DNA of 38,500 nucleotides from Methylovirgula sp. Lineage in GTDB: Bacteria; Pseudomonadota; Alphaproteobacteria; Rhizobiales; Beijerinckiaceae. The translations under genes and the position numbers were made by a program. The stretch lies in the NCBI GenBank assembly GCA_031291555.1, contig JARLIV010000022.1:1-38500 (forward strand), read 5' to 3'. Position 1 is the stretch's first letter. Each line of letters starts with the position of its first letter. The notes beneath the pieces were generated by a model, which searched no databases, was not told where the DNA came from, and saw nothing but the letters and a program-made list of their open reading frames with translations. Shown in pieces: positions 10,381-19,580 of the stretch.

Positions 10381-12018
10381 CTACGCGCCCCGGCTGAAGA
10401 GGCGCGGCAGGTGGGTCTCATACCAGCCCTTGAGACCGGACAACAAGGGATGCGCGAGATCCTTGGCTAAATTTTCTTCTACGCGTGGCAGATGTGCCAG
10501 ATATTGTGGTTTACGGTCGCGCTTATCGAGGCGCGCAAAAATACCGAGAATTTTCGTCGCCCGCTGGGCTCCGAGCACCGCATAGGCGCGGGCAAAGCCC
10601 CCCATATCGAAACCAGCGTCCGCGATGCGGCGCAATTGCGCATAATGGCCGAGGAGCTTCAGTTCCACCTCTGGCGGCACGCTCACCCGCGCATCCTGAA
10701 GCAGCGAAACGACGTCATAGGCCGGATGACCCAGCACGCAATCCTGAAAATCGATCAGGCCGACCCGGGCGCTGCCCTGGCGCTCGCCGAGCCAGAGGAT
10801 GTTGGGCGAATGAAAGTCGCGCAGTGTCCAGGTCCGCGGTCCGGCGACGATATCGCGCAGCGTATGCCGCCACAGATTGACGAAGCTCGCCTTGGCGCCG
10901 GAGGTCAGCGAGGCTTTGGCGATATGCGGCGCATACCAATCGAGGAGCAATTCGATTTCGACCGATAGCGCGTCAAGATCATAAGCCGGAATACGATATT
11001 CACTCGATCCATCGACGGGTATACTCGTCGGCAGATTCAATTGATGCAGCCGGGCCAGAAGCGCGACGGATTCGGCATAGCGCTCAGTGACGATCTCGCC
11101 GCCGCTGACGACGCTCTCGCTGCCGAAGTCCTCAAGAACCGCGACGCCGACATCGAGATCGACGGCATAAATCTCCGGCGCCGAGAAACCTTCGGCGCGC
11201 AGGCCTTTGTCGATCGCGACAAAGGGGCGGATGTTTTCCGCAAGATGCGCCAGCGTGCCATAGGATTTGCCGAAGCGGATCGGCGGCCCGTCCGCGCGCG
11301 GCGGCGAAATCATCAGTACGGCGGTAGCGCCGTCGGGCCGGACGAGCCGTTCATAAGCGCGGGTCGAGGCATCGCCCTGCATGAACTGCCGCTCGGCATC
11401 GTCAAAGCCGGACTCGGCCAGCACGTCATGGACGGCGTGGGCGATGTCGAGCCGCGCCGCGAATGTGCCGTAGCCGGTCAGAGTCGCGATGCGGAAACCC
11501 GCGTCCTGCGCTGGGTCTAGAGCCATGGCGATATCCAGCCGGTCAGGCGGCAGGCGCTCGCCGGCGCGGTCCGGCCATTCGACAAGAACGAGCGCGCCCT
11601 CCGCCGCCTCGTCCCAGCCAAGCTCATCCAGTTCATCGGGGTGGCGGATGCGATAGAGATCGGCATGGACGATCGGGAAATCGAGCCCGTCGTAAATCTG
11701 CATCAAGGTGAAGGTCGGGCTTGGTACTTCGATATCCGCGTCGCCCGTCAGGCTGCGGATCAGCGCGCGAGCGAAGGCTGTCTTGCCGGCGCCGAGTCCG
11801 CCGCTGAGAGTCACGATATCCCCCGGCTTCAGCCAATGGGCGATCTGGACAGCGAGCGTCGCGGTCTGCGCCTCGTCGGGAAGCGCGATCCGCCATGTCG
11901 CACGAGACTTTTGCTGCGACAGGCTCGACGCCATCGGTACGATACTCCTGATCTCGATTGGTGCATCAACGCGAAACTCGACCGCAAATGCAACCCTGGC
12001 CGGCCGCGGTGGGCGCAA
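10381..12018 (-). CDS. fusion of TsaE (tRNA t6A ATPase) and AmgK-like phosphotransferase; exact start uncertain
   Basis: N-term GGLGAGKTAFARALIRSL, VPSPTFTLMQIYDG, VEWPDRAGERLP; C-term DASTRAYERL, TLRDFHSPNILWL, GLIDFQDCVLGHPAYDVVSLLQDA. Confidence 0.9.
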   Translation of the reverse strand: MRPPRPARVAFAVEFRVDAPIEIRSIVPMASSLSQQKSRATWRIALPDEAQTATLAVQIAHWLKPGDIVTLSGGLGAGKTAFARALIRSLTGDADIEVPSPTFTLMQIYDGLDFPIVHADLYRIRHPDELDELGWDEAAEGALVLVEWPDRAGERLPPDRLDIAMALDPAQDAGFRIATLTGYGTFAARLDIAHAVHDVLAESGFDDAERQFMQGDASTRAYERLVRPDGATAVLMISPPRADGPPIRFGKSYGTLAHLAENIRPFVAIDKGLRAEGFSAPEIYAVDLDVGVAVLEDFGSESVVSGGEIVTERYAESVALLARLHQLNLPTSIPVDGSSEYRIPAYDLDALSVEIELLLDWYAPHIAKASLTSGAKASFVNLWRHTLRDIVAGPRTWTLRDFHSPNILWLGERQGSARVGLIDFQDCVLGHPAYDVVSLLQDARVSVPPEVELKLLGHYAQLRRIADAGFDMGGFARAYAVLGAQRATKILGIFARLDKRDRKPQYLAHLPRVEENLAKDLAHPLLSGLKGWYETHLPRLFSRGA

Positions 12019-12055
12019 TACCCCCCGCTTTGTCTATCCCGCGCCTTTTTGGCTA

Positions 12056-12104
12056 GAGCGTGTTCCGGAAAAGTTGCGTGAATTTTTCCGATCCGAGCAC
12101 GCTC
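12056..12104. repeat. Dispersed palindrome with arms GAGCGTG/CACGCTC and TTCCGGAAAA core
   Basis: gagcgtgttccggaaaagttgcgtgaatttttccgatccgagcacgctc; terminal arms are exact reverse complements. Confidence 0.65.
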
Positions 12105-12108
12105 CGAC

Positions 12109-14670
12109 CTAATGCGCGGCTTGGCCGGGAAATATGCAGCTCACGGTCGTCCCACGATTGGGCGCGGACTCGATCTCGACGCGCCCGCCGTGCAATTCGA
12201 CCAGAGAGCGTACGATCGACAGGCCGAGGCCGACGCCGCGATGGTTCGAGCCGAGGCTGTCCGTCGTGAAGCGCTTGAACACGTCGTCGATCACCTCTGG
12301 CGGAATGCCGCGGCCTTGGTCGCTGACCTTGAGGATGATCTCGTCGCCGCGCCGCAGCGCCGACAGCACGACCGTCTGGCCCGGCTGCGAGAAGCCGATC
12401 GCGTTCGAGAGCAGGTTGAACAGGATTTGCCGGATGCGCTGGCCATCGGCGACGAACGTGCCGACTCCATCCGAGGCCTCGACCTTGAGACGGATCGAGG
12501 ATTCGGCGAGCCGGTCCTGCACGCCCTGCGCCGCGAGATTGATGGTTTCGCGGATGTCGACCTTCTCGGGCTTCAGCTCCAGCGCATCGGCGTCGATCGA
12601 GGCGAGGTCGAGGATATTGTCGATGATCGCCAGCAGCGCCAACGACGAACTCGTGACATAGCCGGCATATTGCTTCTGCTTTTCATTGAGCGGGCCGGTA
12701 GCGGGATCGCCCAGCAATTCGATGAAGCCGATGATATTGGTCAGCGGCGAGCGCAGCTCGTAAGAGACGTGATGGACGAAATCGTTGCGCAATCTTTCCG
12801 CGTCCACCAGCGCCTTGTTGCGCTCGGTCAGCGCCCGCTCGACGCTGACGCTCGCCGTCACGTCAATGAAGGTCAGCAGGGTTGCCCCGTCGGGCAGCGG
12901 CTGCGCCGTGCAGTCGAGCACAGTGCCGTCCTGGCACGCGATCCGGCCCTGATAGCCCGTGCGCTGATCGTCGAGCCCGGTGACGACGCTGCGGATCGCG
13001 ACGAAGACGGGATCATCCTTGGCGAAAATCGTGCAGAATGTGCTGACGCGGTCGATATGCGGTTTGTCGTCGAGTTGCGCCGGATCGAGCTTGAGAAGCT
13101 GCGCGAAGGCCGGGTTGAAGAAATTGAGCCGCCCGTCCGTGCCGAAGACGGCGACGCCTTCCTTCAGCGTATCGAGCGTCTCGCTTTGCACGCGGGTCAG
13201 CGCGTTGAAGCGCGATTCGAGATGGAAGCGCTCGGTAACGTCATCGAAGAGATAAGTGACGCCGCCCTGCGGATTGGGGTTGATGACGACGCGCAGCGTC
13301 CGCCCGTCGGGCAGATACCAGACCTGCCCGGTCGTCTCCATCGCCTGGTAGGCGGATAGGACGCTGTCTTTCCAGGCGCGGAAATCGGCCTGCTCGGGCA
13401 AAAGCCGGGCGGCGCGCAGCCGGTCGAGGATTTCGGAATCCGACGGATATTCGTCGAGGTAGGCGGGCGGAAGCGACCAGAGCTGGCGATAGGCGGAATT
13501 GTGGAAGACGAGACGTTTGCGGCGGTCGAATATGGCGACCGCGGTCGAAAGCTGGTCGAGCGTCGCGGCGTGGGCCTTCGTCTGCCGCTCCATATCGGCG
13601 CGCAGCGCTTCAAGCTGCGAGATATCGGCGGCGATCCCGGCCGCGCCCAGCGCCACTGGGACTTCGACGATATCGAGCAGGCGGCGCTGCCCGGCCGCGA
13701 CGGCTGCGGCCCGGCCGCGCCAGATGGTACCGGCCTTGCGCGCCTCGATCGCGGCATCGCGGGTCGTGCGTTCGAGCAATTCCGTTCCACGCATGAGGGC
13801 GTCGGCGGCGTCCTTCGCCTCGACGGCGCGGACATAGGCGGCATTGACCCAGGCGAGCTTTTCGTCGCGGTCGCGCAGCCAGACCGGATAGCTCGTCGAA
13901 TCAAGCAGCGCGTGAAGCGCATCGAGTTCACTGTAGGAGCGCAACAGCCGCTCGCGCAGACGCGCGGCTTCGAGCCGGTCACCGGAGACATCGCGGATGC
14001 GCATGACGGCGCGCCCGCTGACCGCGCGGCCATCGAGCTCGAGCGTCCGGCCGGCGAGGCTTTCGACGTTGAAGTGAAAGGCTTCTCCGCGTGCCCGCAA
14101 TCTTTCGACGCAGGTTTCGAGCTGCTGGGCTGAATCCGGCGGCAGCCAGGAGCCGAAGCCGAGAATGCGCCGCGCGATCGGCTGGTCGGTGACGAGGCTC
14201 AGATCGCCTTCAATCTCGGCTTCATGGCCCGGGCCGTCCCAGGCGATAATGATCTGCGGCTCGGCCGCGAGAAAGACCTGCGCGCGATCGAATTTGGCGC
14301 GCATATCGTTGAGTTCGAGCGCATACGCCGCGTCCTGCTTCTCCCATTTGCGCGATTCGCGCAGGTGCAGAAGCGCGGTGACTGCGGAGAACATGACAAG
14401 GCCGACCAGCAGCGAGAGGCCGAGAATGTCCTGATTGGCCTGCAGATGCTGGAACATGAGCGCGGAATAGCTCGGCTCGGCGAAAGCGGGCGTCGCGGCG
14501 CAGCACAGGGCGGGCGCCGTCAAAAGCCTTGATGCCGACCCAAGCCGCACGTGCCAGGCCATTTGCCAATGTTGCGCGCTTGAGCCGTCCCGCTGCCGTG
14601 CTCGTGTGCCCATCGCGACCTCGTCATGACGCCGGCGCCGCGTCGAATCGCTCATGCCCGTTCGAATCAC
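12109..14670 (-). CDS. PAS-domain sensor histidine kinase with membrane N-terminus
   Basis: H-box NDFVHHVSYELRSPLTNIIGFIELL; ATPase motifs FNLLSNAIGFS, VSDQGRGIP, HRGVGLGLSIVRSLVELHGG; repeated PAS-like blocks. Confidence 0.9.
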   Translation of the reverse strand: MIRTGMSDSTRRRRHDEVAMGTRARQRDGSSAQHWQMAWHVRLGSASRLLTAPALCCAATPAFAEPSYSALMFQHLQANQDILGLSLLVGLVMFSAVTALLHLRESRKWEKQDAAYALELNDMRAKFDRAQVFLAAEPQIIIAWDGPGHEAEIEGDLSLVTDQPIARRILGFGSWLPPDSAQQLETCVERLRARGEAFHFNVESLAGRTLELDGRAVSGRAVMRIRDVSGDRLEAARLRERLLRSYSELDALHALLDSTSYPVWLRDRDEKLAWVNAAYVRAVEAKDAADALMRGTELLERTTRDAAIEARKAGTIWRGRAAAVAAGQRRLLDIVEVPVALGAAGIAADISQLEALRADMERQTKAHAATLDQLSTAVAIFDRRKRLVFHNSAYRQLWSLPPAYLDEYPSDSEILDRLRAARLLPEQADFRAWKDSVLSAYQAMETTGQVWYLPDGRTLRVVINPNPQGGVTYLFDDVTERFHLESRFNALTRVQSETLDTLKEGVAVFGTDGRLNFFNPAFAQLLKLDPAQLDDKPHIDRVSTFCTIFAKDDPVFVAIRSVVTGLDDQRTGYQGRIACQDGTVLDCTAQPLPDGATLLTFIDVTASVSVERALTERNKALVDAERLRNDFVHHVSYELRSPLTNIIGFIELLGDPATGPLNEKQKQYAGYVTSSSLALLAIIDNILDLASIDADALELKPEKVDIRETINLAAQGVQDRLAESSIRLKVEASDGVGTFVADGQRIRQILFNLLSNAIGFSQPGQTVVLSALRRGDEIILKVSDQGRGIPPEVIDDVFKRFTTDSLGSNHRGVGLGLSIVRSLVELHGGRVEIESAPNRGTTVSCIFPGQAAH

Positions 14671-14740
14671 CTATTTACAACATGTCGCGGCAATCTGGGG
14701 CGGGCCAAATATTTTGTCGGTTTCGTACACGGTCGAGTGA

Positions 14741-14974
14741 AGCAGGCCGATTGGGCCGCGATTCCGTGACCTGTGGTTTCGCGATCCCTGGGTCATCCAT
14801 TGCGCCGGTGGCAATAAGCCCTGGATTGCCAGCGATCCGGCCACGCCGCTCGATGCCCTACGGTGGAAGTTTGCCACGGCCTCGCCAGCGGCGAAGAATA
14901 TCAAAAACGATTATCTCGCGGCGCGCCGTGCCGCCGCGACCCCATACGACAAGAGTCCGCGCCGCCTCAGATGA
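14741..14974 (+). pseudogene. Glycosyltransferase family 8 C-terminal remnant
   Basis: Frame 14741-14974 reads ..FRDLWFRDPWVIHCAGGNKPWIASDPATPLDALRWKFATASPAAKNIKNDYLAARRAAATPYDKSPRRLR-stop, with VIHxxGxxKPW; in-frame TGA at 14738 and no credible start. Confidence 0.5.
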
Positions 14975-14989
14975 TCCGGCGGGCGAGCC

Positions 14990-16396
14990 TCAATACCGAT
15001 ATTGGTCCGGCTTGAACGGGCCAGCCTGCGGCACACCGATATAATCGGCCTGTTCCGGCGTCAGCTTGGTCAAATGGGCGCCGACCTTGGCGAGGTGGAG
15101 CGCGGCGACCTTCTCATCGAGATGCTTCGGCAGGGTATAGACACCGCGTTCATATTGGCCCTGCTTGGTCCAGAGCTCCATCTGCGCCAGGGTCTGGTTG
15201 GTGAACGAGGCCGACATGACGAAGGAGGGGTGGCCCATCGCATTGCCGAGATTGACGAGCCGGCCTTCCGACAGAAGGATGATGCGCTTGCCATCGGGGA
15301 ACTCGATCTCGTCCACCTGCGGCTTGACGTTGTTCCAGCGGAAATTGCGCAAGGCCGCGACCTGGATCTCCGAGTCGAAATGGCCGATGTTGCAGACGAT
15401 GGCGCGATCCTTCATCGCCCGCATATGCTCGAGCCGGATGACATCGATATTGCCCGTGCAGGTGACGAAAATGTCGGCGCGTGGCGCCGCATCTTCCATG
15501 GTCGCGACTTCGTAGCCTTCCATTGCCGCCTGAAGCGCACAGATCGGATCGACTTCGGAGACGATGACGCGGCAGCCGGCATTGCGCAGCGAAGCGGCGG
15601 AACCCTTGCCGACATCGCCGAAGCCGGCGACCATGGCGACCTTGCCGGCCATCATCACATCGGTGCCGCGCCGAATGCCGTCGACGAGCGACTCGCGGCA
15701 GCCGTAGAGGTTGTCGAACTTCGATTTCGTCACCGCATCGTTGACGTTGATCGCCGGCCAGAGGAGCTTGCCCTCCTTGTGCATGATGTAGAGCCGATGC
15801 ACGCCCGTGGTCGTCTCTTCGCTGACGCCCTTGATGCCGGCGGCGATGCGGCCATACCAGCCGGGGTTCTCCTTCAGCCGCTTCTTGATCGCGGCGAAGA
15901 GGACTTCCTCTTCTTCATTGGTTGCCTTTTCGAGGAAGGCAGTGTCGCCCTGTTCGGCGCGCACGCCAAAATGGATGAGCAGGGTCGCGTCGCCGCCATC
16001 GTCGAGGATGAGGTTCGGGCCGCCGCCATCGCCCCATTCAAAGATGCGGTGGGTATAATCCCAGTAATCGACCAGGCTCTCGCCCTTGCGCGCGAAGACC
16101 GGGATGCCGGCGGCGGCGATGGCGGCGGCGGCATGGTCCTGCGTCGAATAGATATTGCAGGAGGCCCAGCGCAGATCCGCGCCCAGCGCCCGCAGCGTCT
16201 CGATCAGCACGGCGGTCTGCACCGTCATATGCAGCGAACCGGCGATGCGCGCGCCGGCGAGCGGCTGGGAGGGGCCATATTCCGCCCGCGTCGCCATCAG
16301 CCCCGGCATTTCCGTTTCGGCGATGTCGATCTCCTTGCGGCCCCAGGCGGCAAGCCCCAAATCGGTTATGGCGGAATCGGCGGTCGAATGGGTCAT
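14990..16396 (-). CDS. ahcY: adenosylhomocysteinase
   Basis: [43 protein letters not shown]-like [50 protein letters not shown]-term. Confidence 0.97.
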   Translation of the reverse strand: MTHSTADSAITDLGLAAWGRKEIDIAETEMPGLMATRAEYGPSQPLAGARIAGSLHMTVQTAVLIETLRALGADLRWASCNIYSTQDHAAAAIAAAGIPVFARKGESLVDYWDYTHRIFEWGDGGGPNLILDDGGDATLLIHFGVRAEQGDTAFLEKATNEEEEVLFAAIKKRLKENPGWYGRIAAGIKGVSEETTTGVHRLYIMHKEGKLLWPAINVNDAVTKSKFDNLYGCRESLVDGIRRGTDVMMAGKVAMVAGFGDVGKGSAASLRNAGCRVIVSEVDPICALQAAMEGYEVATMEDAAPRADIFVTCTGNIDVIRLEHMRAMKDRAIVCNIGHFDSEIQVAALRNFRWNNVKPQVDEIEFPDGKRIILLSEGRLVNLGNAMGHPSFVMSASFTNQTLAQMELWTKQGQYERGVYTLPKHLDEKVAALHLAKVGAHLTKLTPEQADYIGVPQAGPFKPDQYRY

Positions 16397-16549
16397 CAGG
16401 CGCTCCTTGAATTCCGCGCCGGTCTAGCCGATCGCCGCGGCCAAGGCAATAAGGATATAAACAAGTCTTTATGTGATTTCCTGAGAGGTTGATCCGTGGC
16501 ACGGAATCGTGGCTTGATCGTTTGGCGCGATTCCTGCTAAGCAAAAAGC

Positions 16550-17062
16550 TTGAGAAGGATTGTATTTGCGATGATGTTTCGACTGCGCGAACAGATTATG
16601 CCCCCCAGCAACGGCCATATTCGCCCGTTGCTGGAAAAATATGGGCTGCGCGCCACGCGCCAGCGCCTGGGCTTGGCTAAGCTTCTGTTCAGCAAAGGCA
16701 ATCGTCACATCACCGCGGACGTTCTGGCGGCCGAGGCGCAGGAAGCGCGGATGTTTGCCTCGTTGGCGACGGTCTATAACGTTCTCAATCTCTTTGCCGA
16801 GGTGGGCCTCGTCCGCAGCTTCACCGTCGAGGGCGGCAAGACGATCTTCGATACGAACACGACCGATCACTGCCATTATTATTATGAAGACACCGGCCGC
16901 GTGACGGATATTTCGGCCAAGAACGTCAGCTTCGCTGGCCAGTTCGAGGCGCCGGAGGGCTATGAGGTCGTCAAGGTCGATGTCGTCGTGCGCTTGCGGC
17001 CGAAGCGGGACGGCCAGGCGCCGGCCGAGGCGCCCTCGACCCCCGACAATTCAGCACACTGA
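16550..17062 (+). CDS. irr: Fur family regulator, Irr-like; true start may be an internal ATG
   Basis: RPLLEKYGLRATRQRLGLAKLLF, HITADVLAAEA, ASLATVYNVLNLFAEVGLVR, FDTNTTDHCHYYYEDTGRVTDI. Confidence 0.87.
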   Translation: MRRIVFAMMFRLREQIMPPSNGHIRPLLEKYGLRATRQRLGLAKLLFSKGNRHITADVLAAEAQEARMFASLATVYNVLNLFAEVGLVRSFTVEGGKTIFDTNTTDHCHYYYEDTGRVTDISAKNVSFAGQFEAPEGYEVVKVDVVVRLRPKRDGQAPAEAPSTPDNSAH

Positions 17063-17374
17063 CGTTCGGTTCGCGCCGTTGGCGCGCCGTAGCGTGCGGC
17101 CGAGCAGCAGCGCCGCCTTGGCGTTCAGCGCACTGATCTCGCCACCAAAGCCGAACCAGCGCCGCGGGTTTTGCCGCTCGCGCCGCAGCAGATGTTCGGC
17201 GACGGCAATGAGCGCCGCCGGGTCGGCGGCCGCGAGTCCGGGATATAGAATTTCCATCAGCATGGGCCGGCCGGCATAATCGCGGGCGCGGGCTTTCACC
17301 AGAAAAGCGGCGGTGCGCCGGGCTTGCGCGCGCAGAGCCTCGGCCGGGTCGTGTGGGGATGGCGGGATGGGCAT
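17051..17374 (-). CDS. hypothetical protein (107 aa), likely at the edge of the phage-like element
   Basis: MPIPPSPHDPAEALRAQARRTAAFLVKARARDYAGRP...; GGAGG upstream of ATG; operator-like palindromes just upstream; 3' end overlaps irr by 12 bp. Confidence 0.6.
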   Translation of the reverse strand: MPIPPSPHDPAEALRAQARRTAAFLVKARARDYAGRPMLMEILYPGLAAADPAALIAVAEHLLRRERQNPRRWFGFGGEISALNAKAALLLGRTLRRANGANRTSVC

Positions 17375-17415
17375 GAGCGTCCTCCGGTAAGAAGACGCAT
17401 TATATTCGGTCATTA

Positions 17416-17439
17416 TACCTAATATAGGTACTGCTACCT
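17416..17439. promoter_or_regulatory. Operator-like palindromes: TACCTA-N3-TAGGTA (17416-17430) overlapping AGGTA-CTGC-TACCT (17426-17439)
   Basis: Exact inverted repeats; on the minus strand a TATAAT-like -10 (GGTATAATG) overlaps them upstream of the 17374 start. Confidence 0.6.
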
Positions 17440-18125
17440 TACATGGCAGAGTGGCGGGCTGATGCGATCCGCTGCCATTGGCCGGCTCGGACCACGGCTT
17501 GGATGGCCGCTGCCCAGATGACCTCGACGCCGCGGATCGGCGCGGCATTGTGGCTTTCGAGGTCGTAAGTGCCAGCGAGGGCACCGCGCCGCACGCGTTT
17601 GAGATAGCGCCGGCCGTCGCGCGTGCGCACCGCCGCCTCGCGGCCGACGACGTTTTCGGCATCCTCGCTCTGCCGCCAGCAGATGACGACATCGCCGGAA
17701 TCATAGCGCGGCCACATGCTGTCGCCTTCGACCTCGAAGGCAATCGTATCCACCGGCGTGGCGAAGGGCACGCTGATCTCGAAGAGGCCATCCTCCGGAA
17801 TTTGCTCATATTCCGGCAGGATCTCGGCGCCGGCACCGATCCGCCCGACAACTTTCACCTCGGTGCCGGCATTGGGATCGCCGACGCCTTCGAGGAGCCA
17901 CGAAGCGCTCGTCTTCAGCACGGGGGCGAGGGCGGCGAGCGTCTCGGTCGTGATGCCGCGGCGGTCGCCGTTCTTCACCGCGCGCTTCAGATTGCGGATC
18001 GCGTCCGGCTTCTTGGCCGCGAGCGAGGCCGCATGGGCGGAAAGGCCCAGAGCCTGCAAGCGGCTCTCGACGCGAGCCAGAATGTCTTCGAGTTCCATAA
18101 CGGTAGATTGACCGATTTCCCGCAA
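17439..18125 (-). CDS. phage repressor, XRE/S24 (LexA/CI-like); start probably 18098 (MELEDILARVES)
   Basis: C-term S24 motifs FEVEGDSMWPRYDSGDVVICWRQ, VRTRDGRRYLKRVRR; HTH-like N-term AHAASLAAKKPDAIRNLKR. Confidence 0.88.
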   Translation of the reverse strand: MREIGQSTVMELEDILARVESRLQALGLSAHAASLAAKKPDAIRNLKRAVKNGDRRGITTETLAALAPVLKTSASWLLEGVGDPNAGTEVKVVGRIGAGAEILPEYEQIPEDGLFEISVPFATPVDTIAFEVEGDSMWPRYDSGDVVICWRQSEDAENVVGREAAVRTRDGRRYLKRVRRGALAGTYDLESHNAAPIRGVEVIWAAAIQAVVRAGQWQRIASARHSAM

Positions 18126-18147
18126 TCTGCATTATGTATTTTTACCG

Positions 18148-18176
18148 TTGACATCAAGGTATAATTACCTAATAAT
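18148..18176 (+). promoter_or_regulatory. Promoter-like TTGACA-N17-AATAAT overlaid by operator-like AGGTA-TAAT-TACCT (18157-18170)
   Basis: Read directly between the divergent repressor and GcrA-like genes; operator arms identical to those at 17426-17439. Confidence 0.6.
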
Positions 18177-18202
18177 TCTCTCGGGTAACGAGGGAGACCG
18201 TG

Positions 18203-18529
18203 ATGCCATCTGAAAAAACGTCCTGGACGAGCGCGCGCGTCGCGCGGCTCGGCTTTCTGGTGGGGCAGGGGTTGGGCGCCAAGCGCATTGCCGAGGATCC
18301 GCTGATCGCCTCGACGCCCAATAATGTGCATCGCCAGGCGCAGCGCTTCGGCCTTGCCTTCCGCGATGCGCTGGCGATGAGCCTGCGCCTGACGCCGGAG
18401 GCCGCCGCCCGCTACGATGCCGCCGCAATCAAGCGCGGCCTCACGCGCGAAGCCTTGATTCGGCTGCTGCTGCTCGTCGCCGCAGACGAGCCGAACCTCC
18501 TTGACAACATCCTCGACGACGAGGCGTGA
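18203..18529 (+). CDS. GcrA-like phage regulatory protein
   Basis: SWTSARVARLGFLVGQGLGAKRIAEDPLIASTPNNVHRQAQRFGL resembles the GcrA N-terminal HTH. Confidence 0.5.
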   Translation: MPSEKTSWTSARVARLGFLVGQGLGAKRIAEDPLIASTPNNVHRQAQRFGLAFRDALAMSLRLTPEAAARYDAAAIKRGLTREALIRLLLLVAADEPNLLDNILDDEA

Positions 18530-18532
18530 GCG

Positions 18533-19048
18533 ATGGAGGATGATCTCAAGATCAATGCACTCGAAAAACCTTATGATGAAGAGAGCTTCGGCATTCCGCC
18601 GCGCTGGGAGCCGGAGCATGTCGGGCGCCGGCTGGTGAAGGCTTTCATGACTCTGGATCGGCTCCCCCGCACGCGCGGCCCGCGCGAGCCGGGCGGCCAC
18701 TGGCCGCAACATGCCGTCGAATGGGCGGATCGTTTGGCCCGCGCCGAACTCTCCGAGGCCGAGAGGCGCGCGCGCGAGGCGGCGCAGAATTTCACCATGC
18801 TGCGACCGACCTCAGCCGAGATTGCCGAGATGGAGAAAGCCTTCGATTGGCTACGCGAATTGCGCGCCGTCGATTCCGGCATGGCGCTGGTCGCGAGCCT
18901 TTGGGCGTTGCGCACGGCGCGACGCAAATCCGTGCGCCGGCTCTGCACCGAGAAGAAATGGGCGCCGCACACATTCTATCGCAAGCGCGCCAAGGCGCTC
19001 GCCTTTCTCGCCGAGCTTTTGAACTCGCGCAACGTGCCGGTGTTTTGA
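18533..19048 (+). CDS. DUF6362-like phage protein (candidate TerS-position gene)
   Basis: PPRWEPEHVGRRLVKAFMTLDRLPRTRGPREPGGHWPQHAVEWAD, ALRTARRKSVRRLCTEKKWAPHTFYRKRAKAL (C-terminal HTH-like). Confidence 0.65.
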   Translation: MEDDLKINALEKPYDEESFGIPPRWEPEHVGRRLVKAFMTLDRLPRTRGPREPGGHWPQHAVEWADRLARAELSEAERRAREAAQNFTMLRPTSAEIAEMEKAFDWLRELRAVDSGMALVASLWALRTARRKSVRRLCTEKKWAPHTFYRKRAKALAFLAELLNSRNVPVF

Positions 19049-19151
19049 CGCGCCAAGCGATCCAGGCAGCCCTTCTGGGTTGCTTCGCTTCACTCGCAAT
19101 GACGACAATTCCTCGCCGTGCGCGAGTATGAAACATAGAAATCGCCTTTCG

Positions 19152-19215
19152 CGCCGTTCTTGACCGCGCGACAATTGCGAGCGACAACACGCGCATTGCA
19201 GCGCCCGATCTGCGC
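19152..19215. repeat. Imperfect direct repeat, copy A (partner 19467-19533)
   Basis: cgccgttcttgaccgcgcgacaattgcgagcgacaacacgcgcattgcagcgcccgatctgcgc vs cgccgatccattgaccgcgcgacaatttgcaaggcataacacgcgcattgcagcgccggttctgcgc. Confidence 0.7.
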
Positions 19216-19261
19216 GCTGATTTCTCCCCCGATTGGCAGACTTCTTCGTGCGCTCCTCCGC

Positions 19262-19368
19262 GTCATGGCCGGGCTTGTCCCGGCCATCCACGCCGGGACC
19301 TCGCTGTGGCGATCGCAATGTAGCGGTGGTGTCATCGCGTGGATGCCCGGCACAAGGCCGGGCATGAC
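19262..19368. repeat. Inverted pair of REP-like GTCATGGCCGGGCTTGTCCCGGCCATCCACG elements
   Basis: 19262-19292 gtcatggccgggcttgtcccggccatccacg; 19338-19368 cgtggatgcccggcacaaggccgggcatgac in opposite orientation. Confidence 0.75.
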
Positions 19369-19466
19369 AGTGGAGAGAACGGTGCCAAGACTGCGCATGC
19401 CGTTCTTACTGATGGCACGGACTCTTGTTGGCCGTCATCCTTGTACGAACTCGCAAAACCACGCTT

Positions 19467-19533
19467 CGCCGATCCATTGACCGCGCGACAATTTGCAAGG
19501 CATAACACGCGCATTGCAGCGCCGGTTCTGCGC
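19467..19533. repeat. Imperfect direct repeat, copy B (partner 19152-19215)
   Basis: See copy A. Confidence 0.7.
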
Positions 19534-19547
19534 CCGCTGCACGAGAC

Positions 19548-19580
19548 AAGGCCGCCGCGCATCGCGACGGCCTTTTGTTT
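19548..19580 (+). terminator. Terminator/attenuator-like hairpin upstream of terminase
   Basis: AAGGCCG-C-CGCG-CAT-CGCG-A-CGGCCTT followed by TTGTTTT. Confidence 0.6.

Noticed and set aside
9134-10585. 483-aa plus-strand ORF over cutA and the nucleotidyltransferase
   Set aside because: Overlaps recognizable genes on both strands; no coherent domain
12112-13359. Long plus-strand ORF (415 aa) opposite the histidine kinase
   Set aside because: Antisense shadow of a strongly conserved kinase gene; composition is Arg/Asp/Ala-rich high-GC artefact
15002-16492. 496-aa plus-strand ORF opposite ahcY
   Set aside because: Shadow ORF; the minus strand encodes an unmistakable adenosylhomocysteinase
19152-19533. 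CRISPR-like array
   Set aside because: Only two imperfect direct repeats and an inverted REP-like pair; no regular repeat-spacer pattern, no cas genes
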